64,000 nucleotides of DNA, taken from assembly GCF_003330845.1 (NCBI RefSeq), contig NZ_CP026121.1:7111501-7175500 (forward strand), given 5' to 3'. A program made the position numbers and the translations under genes. This DNA comes from Streptomyces sp. Go-475 (GTDB lineage Bacteria; Actinomycetota; Actinomycetes; Streptomycetales; Streptomycetaceae). Under the pieces are notes generated by a model. It had not been told where the DNA came from. It ran no database searches and saw nothing but the letters and a program-made list of their open reading frames with translations. Shown here one piece after another: positions 35,795 to 44,113 of the stretch (position 1 is the first letter of the stretch; each line of letters opens with the position of its first letter).

Positions 35795-35959
35795 CTCCCC
35801 GTCCCCTCCCTGTGCGGATCCGTCCTCTGCTCTACGCGGCAGGGGCACCGGTCCGTCGCACGCGGGGTGGCCGGCTTCCGGCGCCGCGTCCCGGAGCCGG
35901 CCGGCAGGGGTCGTCGAAGAGGCTGCACGAATCTCCGTGCCGCGCGTTAGGTTGAGCGC

Positions 35960-36211
35960 GTGCGACTGAGAGTGGAGTTCACGACCGAGCCCTTCGACCT
36001 GGACGAGGCGCCCGCGCACGCCGTGGTGGCCCGCGAGGTCGTCGAGGCCGCCGAGCTGGACGCCGTGGACGTGGGCCCCTTCGGCAACACCGCGGAGGGC
36101 GGTGCCGACGCGGTGCTCACCGCCGTGGACGCCCTGCTCCGCAGGACCCTGGAAGCGGGCGCCACCCGGATCACGCTCCAGGTCAACGTGGTCGAGGAGG
36201 GCGAGGCATGA
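35960..36211 (+). CDS. YkoF/MTH1187-like small protein (thiamine-binding-type fold)
   Basis: An 83-residue protein. Its pattern, LRVEFTTEPFDLDEAPAHAVVAREVVEAA, then VDVGPFGNTAEGGADAVLTAVDALLRRTLEAGATRITLQVNVVE, matches the ferredoxin-like fold of the MTH1187/YkoF thiamine-binding group. Ligand is unknown. The GTG at 35960 is only six bases after a TAGGTT -10 box (35948-35953), and no ribosome site is present, so the mRNA is probably leaderless. Its stop overlaps the next start (ATGA), tying it to the small regulator. Confidence 0.65.
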   Translation: MRLRVEFTTEPFDLDEAPAHAVVAREVVEAAELDAVDVGPFGNTAEGGADAVLTAVDALLRRTLEAGATRITLQVNVVEEGEA

Positions 36212-36576
36212 GCGGCCCGGGGGACGAGCCGTTCATCGCGGCCGTCAAGCCGCTGGTCGACGCGATGGGCGGCGAGATGATCCCGCCGGACGAGGCCGGC
36301 CCCGACGACGTCGTCCTGTCCTGGGAGGGCCGCGACGCCGTCGCCGTGCGGCTGCCGCAGCTCGCCGACTCCCTGGACCACATCCTCGCCGCCATGGAGC
36401 GTCGCAAGGGCATGCCGCTGGCCGACCTGGACCGCAAGGCCAAGCAGGAGGTGGTGCGGATACTCGAGGCGCGCGGCGCCTTCTCCGTACGGCACGGCGT
36501 GGAGACCGTGGCGAGCGCCCTCGGCGTCAGCCGCTTCACCGTCTACAACTACCTCAACCGCGAAAAGGGAGCCTGA
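36208..36576 (+). CDS. small HTH regulator with DauR-like C-terminal domain
   Basis: A 122-residue protein. Its C-terminal 60 residues, KQEVVRILEARGAFSVRHGVETVASALGVSRFTVYNYLNREK, match the DauR/YheO-type HTH. The N-terminal 65 residues are a small alpha/beta segment with no PAS domain of full YheO. It is coupled to the upstream 83-residue gene and stands 143 bp before the urate genes, so it is the best local candidate for the regulator acting on the 18-bp palindrome (36628-36645). That link is positional inference only. Homologous small HTH proteins sit at this place in other Streptomyces urate loci as far as can be recalled. Confidence 0.72.
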   Translation: MSGPGDEPFIAAVKPLVDAMGGEMIPPDEAGPDDVVLSWEGRDAVAVRLPQLADSLDHILAAMERRKGMPLADLDRKAKQEVVRILEARGAFSVRHGVETVASALGVSRFTVYNYLNREKGA

Positions 36577-36627
36577 CCGGGCCGCTGCCCGGTTTCGCCG
36601 CCTCGCCGGGTTTCGTCACACGGAATT

Positions 36628-36670
36628 TTCAACAAACTGTTGACGTGCTGTCGGGGGAGGGCGTTAGCTA
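36628..36670 (+). promoter_or_regulatory. urate-operon promoter with palindromic operator identical to that of katA
   Basis: TTCAACAAACTGTTGACG (36628-36645) contains the palindrome TCAACA-AAC-TGTTGA and its last six bases form a -35 box TTGACG. A -10 candidate TTAGCT begins 18 bp later (36664-36669). The same 18 bp occurs, inverted, before katA. The element ends 74 bp before the uraD start, against 72 bp for katA. Confidence 0.8.
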
Positions 36671-36719
36671 TCGGCACGCCCGTTCAGCACGACGGCCGTT
36701 CGCGGCCACGGAGGCTCCC

Positions 36720-37232
36720 GTGACGTCCACTTCCACGCCGCCGGGCCTGGCCCGTTTCAACACGCTCGAGGAGCACGCGGCCCTCGCCGCGCTCCACGAG
36801 GTGTGCGCCTCCTCGGCGTGGGCCCGGCGCCTGCTCGCCGCCCGCCCCTGTGCCACCGTCGAGGACCTGTACGCCGCGAGCGACGCCGCCACGGCCGGGC
36901 TGACCGCCGAGGACCTCGCGGAGGCGATGGCCGGGCACCCGCCGATCGGCCGTCCCAAGCCCGGCGACCCCGCCTCGGCCCGGGAGCAGCGCGGCATGGC
37001 CGGCGCCTCCGAGGAGCTGAGGGCGGAGATGCTGGAACTGAACCTGGCCTACCAGGAGAAGTTCGGCCACGTCTTCCTGATCTGCGCCACCGGCCGCACC
37101 GGCGAGCAGATGCGCGACGCGGTCAAGGAGCGGATCGGGAACGCGCCGGAGCGGGAGCGCGAGATCGTCCGCACCGAGCTGGGCAAGATCAACCGCATCC
37201 GCCTGGCCCGACTCGTGGAAGAGGAAGCCTGA
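36720..37232 (+). CDS. uraD: OHCU decarboxylase
   Basis: A 170-residue 2-oxo-4-hydroxy-4-carboxy-5-ureidoimidazoline decarboxylase, the third step from urate, giving S-allantoin. The conserved catalytic-His motif is in AGHPPIGRPKP, the SxxEQ block is ASAREQRGMAGAS, and FGHVFLICATGRTGEQM is the family core. The GTG at 36720 follows GGAGG; an upstream GTG-rich open frame has no ribosome site. It is 2 bp before uraH. Confidence 0.95.
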   Translation: MTSTSTPPGLARFNTLEEHAALAALHEVCASSAWARRLLAARPCATVEDLYAASDAATAGLTAEDLAEAMAGHPPIGRPKPGDPASAREQRGMAGASEELRAEMLELNLAYQEKFGHVFLICATGRTGEQMRDAVKERIGNAPEREREIVRTELGKINRIRLARLVEEEA

Positions 37233-37234
37233 TC

Positions 37235-37630
37235 ATGAGCACCAGCACCACCGCATCCGTGTCCACGCACATCCTGGACACCAGCGTCGGCCGCCCCGCC
37301 GAGGGCGTCGCCGTCCACCTCGCCGCCCGCGCGGGCCGGGAGGCGGACTGGCAGGCGCTCGGCGGCTCCGCGACCGACGCGGACGGGCGGTGCAAGGACC
37401 TCCCGGCGCTGCCGGAGGGGACCACCCACGTACGGCTCGACTTCGCGGTCGAACCGTACTTCGAGAAGAAGCAAGCCGATGCGCAGCAGGACGCCCCCGC
37501 GAATCGGGACAGCGGCGCCGGTGTGTTCTTCCCGGAGGTGGCGATCACGTTCGCCGTCGTGCCGGGCGAGCACTACCACGTACCGCTGCTGCTCAACCCG
37601 TTCGGCTACTCCGTTTACCGAGGGAGCTAG
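37235..37630 (+). CDS. uraH: 5-hydroxyisourate hydrolase (transthyretin-related)
   Basis: A 131-residue transthyretin-like enzyme hydrolysing 5-hydroxyisourate to OHCU. The N-terminal signature STHILDTSVGRPAEGV and the C-terminal YRGS (SVYRGS) are the family hallmarks, along with HYHVPLLLNPFGYSVY. A short extra loop EKKQADAQQDAPANRD is inserted before the last strands. The ATG at 37235 follows GGAAGAGGAAG. It is packed between uraD and the urate oxidase gene. Confidence 0.96.
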   Translation: MSTSTTASVSTHILDTSVGRPAEGVAVHLAARAGREADWQALGGSATDADGRCKDLPALPEGTTHVRLDFAVEPYFEKKQADAQQDAPANRDSGAGVFFPEVAITFAVVPGEHYHVPLLLNPFGYSVYRGS

Positions 37631-37632
37631 CT

Positions 37633-38556
37633 ATGCCCACCATCCTGGGACAGAACCAGTACGGCAAGGCCGAGAACCGAGTCGTCAAGATCACGCGGGA
37701 CGGCGCCACCCACCACATCAAGGACCTGAACGTCTCCGTGTCGCTGAGCGGCGACATGGACGAGGTCCACTACTCCGGCTCGAACGCCAACGTCCTGCCG
37801 ACCGACACCACCAAGAACACGGTGTACGCGTTCGCCAAGGAGCACGGCATCGAGTCCGCCGAGCAGTTCGGCATCCACCTCGCCCGCCACTTCGTCACCA
37901 GCCAGGAGCCGATCCACCGGGCCCGCATCCGCATCGAGGAGTACGCCTGGGAGCGGATCGAGGCCTCCGACGCCAACTCGAAGTTCATCGGCGCCGACGA
38001 GGTCAAGCACTCCTTCGTCCGCAAGGGCCAGGAGGTCCGGCTGACCCAGATCACCTACGACGGCTCGTCGTGGGAGGTCGTCTCCGGTCTCAAGGACCTG
38101 GTGGTCATGAACTCGACCAACTCCGAGTTCTGGGGCTACGTCAAGGACAAGTACACGACCCTCAAGGAGGCCTACGACCGCATCCTGGCCACCGAGGTCT
38201 CCGGCCGCTGGCGGTTCAACTGGACCGACGACGAGCAGCGCATGCCGAACTGGGAGAAGTCCTACGAGCAGGTGAAGAAGCACATGCTCCAGGCCTTCGC
38301 CGAGACGTACTCGCTCTCGCTGCAGCAGACGCTGTACCAGATGGGCGCGCGGATCATCAACCACCGCAGCGAGATCGACGAGGTCCGCTTCTCGCTCCCC
38401 AACAAGCACCACTTCCTGGTCGACCTGGAGCCGTTCGGCCTGAAGAACGACAACGAGGTGTACTACGCCGCCGACCGCCCCTACGGCCTGATCGAGGCGA
38501 CGATCCTCCGGGACGGCTGCGAGGCGAGGATCCCCGTGGACCTCACCAACCTCTGA
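37633..38556 (+). CDS. uox: urate oxidase (uricase)
   Basis: A 307-residue cofactor-free urate oxidase, forming 5-hydroxyisourate and hydrogen peroxide. The tandem T-fold pattern is clear. Conserved active-site elements are Lys in NQYGKAENR, the Thr of PTDTTKNTVY, and LPNKHHFLVDL (Asn/His pair) near the C terminus. The ATG at 37633 follows GGGAGC. The peroxide it makes explains why its operon shares a control element with katA. A hairpin (38575-38607) follows the gene. Confidence 0.97.
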   Translation: MPTILGQNQYGKAENRVVKITRDGATHHIKDLNVSVSLSGDMDEVHYSGSNANVLPTDTTKNTVYAFAKEHGIESAEQFGIHLARHFVTSQEPIHRARIRIEEYAWERIEASDANSKFIGADEVKHSFVRKGQEVRLTQITYDGSSWEVVSGLKDLVVMNSTNSEFWGYVKDKYTTLKEAYDRILATEVSGRWRFNWTDDEQRMPNWEKSYEQVKKHMLQAFAETYSLSLQQTLYQMGARIINHRSEIDEVRFSLPNKHHFLVDLEPFGLKNDNEVYYAADRPYGLIEATILRDGCEARIPVDLTNL

Positions 38557-38574
38557 CGTTCCCTCTTTCGGCAC

Positions 38575-38607
38575 CCGTGGCCGGGGAACCTGTCTCTCCG
38601 GCCACGG
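38575..38607 (+). terminator. hairpin after the urate oxidase gene
   Basis: CCGTGGCCGG (38575-38584) pairs with CCGGCCACGG (38598-38607) around a 13-nt loop. No U-run follows, so it may be a partial terminator or a processing structure between the urate genes and the deaminase gene. Confidence 0.6.
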
Positions 38608-38664
38608 CACTCAAACTCCCAGGGTCCTGCCGTGCCCTCTCCACATCAGCGCAAAGGACGAACC

Positions 38665-40044
38665 ATGGCAGCAGACCGGCGCATCGTCATCGAGAACTGC
38701 GCGATCGCGACCGTCGACGGACACGACACCGAGTACGCCTCCGGGCACGTCGTCCTCGCCGGCAACCGCATCGAATCCCTCGGCGCGGGCCCGGCCCCCG
38801 AGGGCCTGGAGAACGTCGCCCGCCGCATCGACGCCTCCGGCCACCTCGTGACACCCGGACTGATCAACACCCACCACCACTTCTACCAGTGGATCACCCG
38901 CGGCCTCGCCACCGACCACAACCTCTTCGACTGGCTGGTCGCGCTGTACCCGGTCTGGGCGCGCATCGACGAGCCGATGGTCCGCGCGGCCGCCCAGGGC
39001 TCGCTCGCGATGATGGCCCGCGGCGGCGTCACCACCGCCATGGACCACCACTACGTCTTCCCGCACGGCTCCGGCGACCTGTCCGGCGCGATCATCGGTG
39101 CCGCCCGCGACATGGGCGTCCGCTTCACCCTCGCCCGCGGCTCCATGGACCGCAGCGAGAAGGACGGCGGCCTGCCCCCGGACTTCGCCGTCGAGACCCT
39201 CGACGGGGCCCTCGCCGCCACCGAGGAGACCGTCCGGCAGCACCACGACTCCTCCTTCGACGCCATGACCCAGGTCGCCGTCGCGCCCTGCTCGCCCTTC
39301 TCCGTCTCCACGGAACTGCTGCGCGACGGCGCCCAGCTGGCCCGCCGCCTCGGCGTCCGGCTGCACACGCACGGCTCGGAGACCGTGGAGGAGGAGAAGT
39401 TCTGCCACGAGCTGTTCGGCATGGGCCCGACCGACTACTTCGAGTCCACCGGCTGGCTCGGCGAGGACGTGTGGATGGCGCACTGCGTCCACATGAACGA
39501 CTCCGACATCGCCGCCTTCGCCCGGACCCGGACCGGCGTCGCCCACTGCCCCTCCTCCAACGCCCGCCTCGCCGCCGGCATCGCCCGCGTCCCCGACATG
39601 CTCGCCGCCGGCGTCCCGGTCGGCCTCGGCGTCGACGGCACCGCCTCCAACGAGTCCGGCGAACTCCACACCGAGCTGCGCAACGCCCTCCTCATCAACC
39701 GCCTCGGCGGCCACAAGGAGGCCGCGCTCAACGCCCGCCAGGCGCTGCGCCTCGGCACCTACGGCGGCGCCCAGGTCCTCGGCCGGGCGGCCGAGACCGG
39801 CTCCCTGGAGCCCGGCAAGCTCGCCGACCTGGTCCTGTGGCGGATGGACACCCTCGCCCACGCCTCCATCGCCGACCCGGTGACCGCCCTGGTCTTCGGC
39901 GCGGCGGCCCCGGTCGCCGCCTCCTTCGTGGGCGGCCGGCAGATCGTCGAGGACGGGCGCCTGCTCACCGCCGACGAGGACGCCATCGCCCGCGCCACGC
40001 GCGACGAGGCCCGGCGCCTGGCGCGGATCGCCGCCGAGGCCTGA
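38665..40044 (+). CDS. 8-oxoguanine deaminase (amidohydrolase family)
   Basis: A 459-residue amidohydrolase that hydrolyses 8-oxoguanine to urate. It has the small beta-sandwich ends and the TIM barrel of the superfamily. Metal ligands show in NTHHHFYQW (HxH near 70-72), RLHTHGSET and WMAHCVHM, and the catalytic Asp lies in GLGVDGTASNESG. The CPSSNARL block is also typical. Chlorohydrolase-type annotations are alternatives, but placement beside the urate oxidase supports 8-oxoguanine. The ATG at 38665 follows AAAGGA. Length fits the family. Confidence 0.88.
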   Translation: MAADRRIVIENCAIATVDGHDTEYASGHVVLAGNRIESLGAGPAPEGLENVARRIDASGHLVTPGLINTHHHFYQWITRGLATDHNLFDWLVALYPVWARIDEPMVRAAAQGSLAMMARGGVTTAMDHHYVFPHGSGDLSGAIIGAARDMGVRFTLARGSMDRSEKDGGLPPDFAVETLDGALAATEETVRQHHDSSFDAMTQVAVAPCSPFSVSTELLRDGAQLARRLGVRLHTHGSETVEEEKFCHELFGMGPTDYFESTGWLGEDVWMAHCVHMNDSDIAAFARTRTGVAHCPSSNARLAAGIARVPDMLAAGVPVGLGVDGTASNESGELHTELRNALLINRLGGHKEAALNARQALRLGTYGGAQVLGRAAETGSLEPGKLADLVLWRMDTLAHASIADPVTALVFGAAAPVAASFVGGRQIVEDGRLLTADEDAIARATRDEARRLARIAAEA

Positions 40045-40059
40045 CCCCACCCGGATACT

Positions 40060-40087
40060 CCGGCCGGGAGGGACGGCTCCCGGCCGG
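40060..40087 (+). terminator. hairpin after the deaminase gene
   Basis: An 11-bp perfect stem, CCGGCCGGGAG (40060-40070) with CTCCCGGCCGG (40077-40087), and a 6-nt loop, 15 bp after the deaminase stop. The following 170 bp to the permease start holds no gene. Confidence 0.7.
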
Positions 40088-40257
40088 TGGCCGTGGACCC
40101 GAGCGGGGTCCGCGGCGGCTGTCTCCGGGGCGCGCACACACGCGCGCCCCGGAACGGCCAACCCGTCACCAGGTCCCGCACGACCACCCGCACCACCTCC
40201 TTGACACCCACGGCCGCCGCTCGGCGCCGCCGTGTAACCGACCGGAGGGACGCCGCC

Positions 40258-41643
40258 GTGGCCGACCACCCCGTTGACGAAAAACTCCCCGCGCTCAAGA
40301 TGGCGACGACCGGCCTGCAGCACGTGGCCGCCATGTACGCCGGAGTCGTCGCCCCACCCCTGATCGTCGGCGCGGCCATCGGCCTGACCGCCAGCGACCT
40401 GACCTTCCTCACCGGCGCCTGCCTGTTCACCGCGGGCCTCGCCACCTTCCTGCAGACCCTCGGCATCTGGAAGATCGGCGCCCGGCTGCCGTTCGTCAAC
40501 GGTGTCACCTTCGCCGGTGTCGCCCCGATGACCGCGATCGTCGCCTCCACCGAGGACAAGTCCGACGCCCTGCCGATCATCTTCGGCGCGGTCATCGTCG
40601 CCGGACTCCTGGGCTTCATAGCCGCCCCCGTCTTCTGCAAGGCGATCCGCTTCTTCCCGCCGGTCGTCACCGGCTCCGTGATCACCCTCATCGGCATCTC
40701 GCTGCTGCCCGTCGCCTTCGGCTGGGCCCAGGGACCGGACCCGGCCGCGCACGACTACGGCTCGGCGACCAACCTGGGCCTCGCGGGCGTGACCCTGCTG
40801 ATCGTGCTGCTGCTGCGCCGCTTCACCCGGGGCTTCGTCAAGCAGATCGCCGTGCTGCTGGGTCTGGTCGCCGGCACGCTCATCGCGATCCCGTTGGGCG
40901 TCACGGACTTCGGCCCGGTCGCGGACGCGGACGTCATCGGCTTCCCGACGCCGTTCCACTTCGGCGCCCCGCAGTTCCAGCTCGCCGCGATCATCTCGAT
41001 GTGCGTGGTGATGGTGGTGTCGATGACCGAGTCGACCGCCGACATGCTGGCCCTCGGCGAGATCGTCGACCGCCCGGCCGACGAGAAGACCATCGCCGCC
41101 GGCCTGCGCGCCGACACCCTCGGCTCGGCGATCAGCCCCGTCTTCAACGGCTTCATGTGCAGCGCCTTCGCGCAGAACATCGGCCTGGTCGCGATGACGA
41201 GGATCCGCAGCCGGTACGTCGTCGCGGCCGGCGGCGGATTCCTGGTCCTCATGGGCCTGTGCCCGATGGCCGCCTCGCTGATCGCCGTCGTACCGCGCCC
41301 GGTCCTCGGCGGCGCGGGCGTGGTCCTCTTCGGCTCGGTCGCCGCCAGCGGCATCCAGACCCTGGTGCGGGCCGGCCTCGACAAGGACAACAACGTCCTG
41401 ATCGTGGCCGTCTCCCTGGCCGTCGGCATCATCCCCATCACGGCGCCGGAGTTCTACCACGCCTTCCCCGAGACGGCCCGGATCGTCCTGGACTCGGGCA
41501 TCTCGACGGGCTGCGTGGCGGCCGTGCTGCTCAACCTGGTCTTCAACCACCTGGGCGACAGCGGCCGGGAGGCCCACGACGTGACCCACCCGATGGAGGC
41601 GGGTGAGGAACTCACGGGCACGCCGAAGGCACCAGCCGCGTAG
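40258..41643 (+). CDS. nucleobase:cation symporter (NCS2, xanthine/urate type)
   Basis: A 461-residue NCS2 permease with about 14 membrane helices. The family signature region includes the conserved QHVAAMYAGVVAPPL (TM1), VNGVTFAGVAPM, and in TM10 the motif NGFMCSAFAQNIGLVAMTRIRSR. The latter resembles the purine-transporting (xanthine/urate) branch rather than uracil. The GTG at 40258 is preceded by GGAGGG at 8 bp spacing. It likely imports urate or xanthine for the enzymes encoded just upstream. Confidence 0.92.
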   Translation: MADHPVDEKLPALKMATTGLQHVAAMYAGVVAPPLIVGAAIGLTASDLTFLTGACLFTAGLATFLQTLGIWKIGARLPFVNGVTFAGVAPMTAIVASTEDKSDALPIIFGAVIVAGLLGFIAAPVFCKAIRFFPPVVTGSVITLIGISLLPVAFGWAQGPDPAAHDYGSATNLGLAGVTLLIVLLLRRFTRGFVKQIAVLLGLVAGTLIAIPLGVTDFGPVADADVIGFPTPFHFGAPQFQLAAIISMCVVMVVSMTESTADMLALGEIVDRPADEKTIAAGLRADTLGSAISPVFNGFMCSAFAQNIGLVAMTRIRSRYVVAAGGGFLVLMGLCPMAASLIAVVPRPVLGGAGVVLFGSVAASGIQTLVRAGLDKDNNVLIVAVSLAVGIIPITAPEFYHAFPETARIVLDSGISTGCVAAVLLNLVFNHLGDSGREAHDVTHPMEAGEELTGTPKAPAA

Positions 41644-41655
41644 CGCTCCGGAGCC

Positions 41656-42093
41656 TTAGGCCCTGTCGGCCTGGAGCCCGAACAGGCCCGGGTCCGCCGC
41701 CAGCTTCCGGAAGACCTCGGCGGGGTCGGCGACCAGCCTGCGCTCCTTCAGGTCCAGGATCCCGCCGACCGCCGTGATCTCGGCGGCCACCGTGCCGTCG
41801 GGCTTGCGGACGGTCTGCTCGATACGGAACGTCTTGCCGTCGCCCCACTCGAAGGCGCAGGTCACCTCCACCTCGTCGCCCGCGAGCAGCTCCCGCTTGT
41901 AGCGGATGGTCGTCTCCAGGGCCACCGGTCCCACCCCCTGGGATATGAGACCGGCCTGGCTGATCCCGGCCGCCTCGAGCAGCGACCAGCGGGCGTGTTC
42001 CGCGTAGTTGAGGTACACCGCCTGGTTGAGGTGCCCCTGCACGTCCGTCTCGTAGCCACGGACGGTCATAGGGACGGAAAACGGCTCGCTCAC
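41656..42093 (-). CDS. acyl-CoA thioesterase (4HBT hotdog fold)
   Basis: A 145-residue hotdog thioesterase. The FSVPMTVRGYETDVQGHLNQAVYLNYAEHARWSLLE segment has the catalytic Asp of the 4HBT group (ETDVQGHLN). The rest forms the sheet ending DLKERRLVADPAEVFRKL. Substrate acyl chain is unknown. The GTG at 42093 follows AGAAGGGA; a GTG six codons up at 42111 is the alternative. It converges on the permease with 12 bp between stops. Confidence 0.85.
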   Translation of the reverse strand: MSEPFSVPMTVRGYETDVQGHLNQAVYLNYAEHARWSLLEAAGISQAGLISQGVGPVALETTIRYKRELLAGDEVEVTCAFEWGDGKTFRIEQTVRKPDGTVAAEITAVGGILDLKERRLVADPAEVFRKLAADPGLFGLQADRA

Positions 42094-42171
42094 GGCTTTC
42101 CCTTCTCGCACCGGGTTCTCGCACCGGATTCTCGTGTCATGCGCAACGATCCACCGATCTTGGCATGCCCA

Positions 42172-42801
42172 TCACGCCCGGCGCGGGGAAGCCAGGAGAT
42201 AGCGGGTCCCGGTGCGCGGCTCGCGGTGCTCGCTCACCTGCCAGCCTGCCCCCTCCAGGGTGGCCGCGCAGGCGCGCAGCGCCTCGCCGTCCGGCGCGTG
42301 GACGGCGACGGCCTCCGGCTGCGGGGTCTCCCGCACCCGGTAGCCCCCGTCCTCCGGGCCGGCCGGAGGGTGCCCGGCCGCCTCCAGGGCGAGCGCGGCG
42401 GCCTGCACGAGATGTGTGCGCTCCCAGCCGCACGGCCGGTCCACCGCCCCGTCCCGGTTGGTCATGCGGCGCAGCTCCAGCAGGCCCTGCCAGGCGCTGT
42501 GCACCTCGCGGCGCCGGGCGGGCCCGGACCGCGGAGGGTCCGGTTCACCACCGGTCCGTGCCGCGAACACACCCGTGGCGGCGGGGGCCTCCCCGGCGGG
42601 CTCGGGCGCCTGTGTGATGCCCTGCCGGACCCGATGCCCCTCCGGCGTCAGGAAGTGGTCGTGCGGCGGCCGGGGGTGCCGGAAGGCGAGCCCGCGCTTC
42701 ACCAGCGCAGCGAGCTGCGCCTCCGTACCCCGCAGCCGGCCGGTCACCGGGTCGGCGGCGTCGATGACCCGCCGCTGCGCGGCGGTCGGCGGTCGGGTCA
42801 C
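42172..42801 (-). CDS. hypothetical protein, actinobacterial
   Basis: A 209-residue protein of unknown function. The first 55 residues (TAAQRRVIDAADPVTGRLRGTEAQLAALVKRGLAFRHPRPPHDHFLTPEGHRV) look like a winged-helix-type segment. The middle has a helix HSAWQGLLELRRMTN; the end DGEALRACAATLEGAGWQVSEHREPRTGTRYLLASPR is an alpha/beta pair. The GTG at 42801 follows GAGGAGC. Nothing in the context gives a function; the aminotransferase lies upstream on the same strand only 76 bp away. Confidence 0.6.
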   Translation of the reverse strand: MTRPPTAAQRRVIDAADPVTGRLRGTEAQLAALVKRGLAFRHPRPPHDHFLTPEGHRVRQGITQAPEPAGEAPAATGVFAARTGGEPDPPRSGPARRREVHSAWQGLLELRRMTNRDGAVDRPCGWERTHLVQAAALALEAAGHPPAGPEDGGYRVRETPQPEAVAVHAPDGEALRACAATLEGAGWQVSEHREPRTGTRYLLASPRRA

Positions 42802-42877
42802 GGCGTGCTCCTCTCCGGCCGGTCTCGGGCACTGGCCCACCTGCTCGAAGGCTACGACCCGCCACTGACAACCGCCC

Positions 42878-44086
42878 CTACTGGCGGTAGCCGCCGAGGA
42901 ACCGCCCGATCCGCCCGATCGCCGCCTCCAGGTCGTCCGAGTACGGCAGGGTCAGGATGCGGAAGTGGTCCGGGGTGGGCCAGTTGAAGCCCGTGCCCTG
43001 CACCACCTGGATCTTCTCCCGCAGCAGCAGGTCCAGGACGAACTTCTCGTCGTCGTGGATCCGGTGCACCTTGGGATCGAGGCGCGGGAAGGCGTACAGC
43101 GCGCCCTTCGGCTTCACGCAGGTCACGCCGGGGATCTCGTTCAGCTTCTGCCAGGCCACGTCCCGCTGTTCCAGCAGCCGCCCGCCGGGCCTGGTCAGCT
43201 CGCCGATGGACTGCCGGCCGCCGAGCGCGGCCTGGATGGCGTACTGGGCGGGCGCGTTGGCGCACAGCCGCATGGACGCCAGCATGGTGAGGCCCTCCAG
43301 GTAGTCCTTCGCGTGCTGCTTCGGGCCCGTGACCACCAGCCAGCCGGAGCGGAAGCCCGCCACGCGGTAGGTCTTGGACAGGCCGCAGAAGGTGAGGACC
43401 ACCAGGTCGGGGGCGAGCGCGGCGGCCGAGTGGTGCACGGCGTCGTCGTAGAGGATCTGGTCGTAGATCTCGTCGGCGAGGACCATCAGGCCGTGGCGGC
43501 GGGCGAGGTCGAGGATGCCCTCGACGATCTCCTTCGGGTAGACGGCGCCGGTGGGGTTGTTCGGGTTGATGATCACGACCGCCTTGGTGCGGTCCGTGAT
43601 CTTGGACGCCATGTCGTCCAGGTCCGGGTACCAGTCGGCCTGCTCGTCGCACAGGTAGTGGACCGCCTTGCCGCCCGCGAGGGTCGTCACCGCCGTCCAG
43701 AGGGGGAAGTCGGGGGCGGGGACCAGGACCTCGTCGCCGTCCTCGACCAGCGCCTGTACGGCCATGGAGACCAGCTCCGACACGCCGTTGCCGAGGAAGA
43801 CGTCGTCGACGCCGACCTCCAGCCCGAGCGTCTGGTAGCGCTGGGCGACGGCGCGGCGGGCGGAGAGGATGCCGCGCGAGTCGGTGTAGCCGTGCGCCTG
43901 CGGCAGCATCCGGATCATGTCCTGGAGGATCTCCTCCGGCGCCTCGAACCCGAAGAGCGCGGGGTTGCCGGTGTTCAGGCGCAGCACGCTGTGGCCCGCC
44001 TCCTCCAGCGCGTTGGCGTGCTCTATGACCGGGCCGCGGATCTCGTAACAGACCTCGCTGAGTTTGCTCGACTGCCGGAACTCCAT
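42878..44086 (-). CDS. PLP-dependent aminotransferase, alanine-aminotransferase type (AlaA-like)
   Basis: A 402-residue fold-type I aminotransferase. Lys238 in CGLSKTYRVAGFRSGW forms the internal aldimine; NPNNPTG (174-180) and ADEIYDQ are the usual PLP contacts. Start MEFRQSSKLSEVCYEIRGPV and length match the AlaA group that interconverts alanine and glutamate. The ATG at 44086 follows GAGGGGAAG; a GTG at 44107 is the weaker alternative. It is divergent from the HxlR gene across an 86-bp gap with two palindromes. Confidence 0.9.
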   Translation of the reverse strand: MEFRQSSKLSEVCYEIRGPVIEHANALEEAGHSVLRLNTGNPALFGFEAPEEILQDMIRMLPQAHGYTDSRGILSARRAVAQRYQTLGLEVGVDDVFLGNGVSELVSMAVQALVEDGDEVLVPAPDFPLWTAVTTLAGGKAVHYLCDEQADWYPDLDDMASKITDRTKAVVIINPNNPTGAVYPKEIVEGILDLARRHGLMVLADEIYDQILYDDAVHHSAAALAPDLVVLTFCGLSKTYRVAGFRSGWLVVTGPKQHAKDYLEGLTMLASMRLCANAPAQYAIQAALGGRQSIGELTRPGGRLLEQRDVAWQKLNEIPGVTCVKPKGALYAFPRLDPKVHRIHDDEKFVLDLLLREKIQVVQGTGFNWPTPDHFRILTLPYSDDLEAAIGRIGRFLGGYRQ

Positions 44087-44113
44087 GCGCCGCTTCCCCT
44101 CGCTCACTGGTGT

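Noticed and set aside
40201..40237. TTGACA at 40201 as permease promoter
   Set aside because: No -10 box lies at an acceptable distance; the nearest candidate is 25 bp away.
38611..41589. 992-residue open frame on the minus strand
   Set aside because: It runs opposite the deaminase and permease genes and has no family-like sequence.
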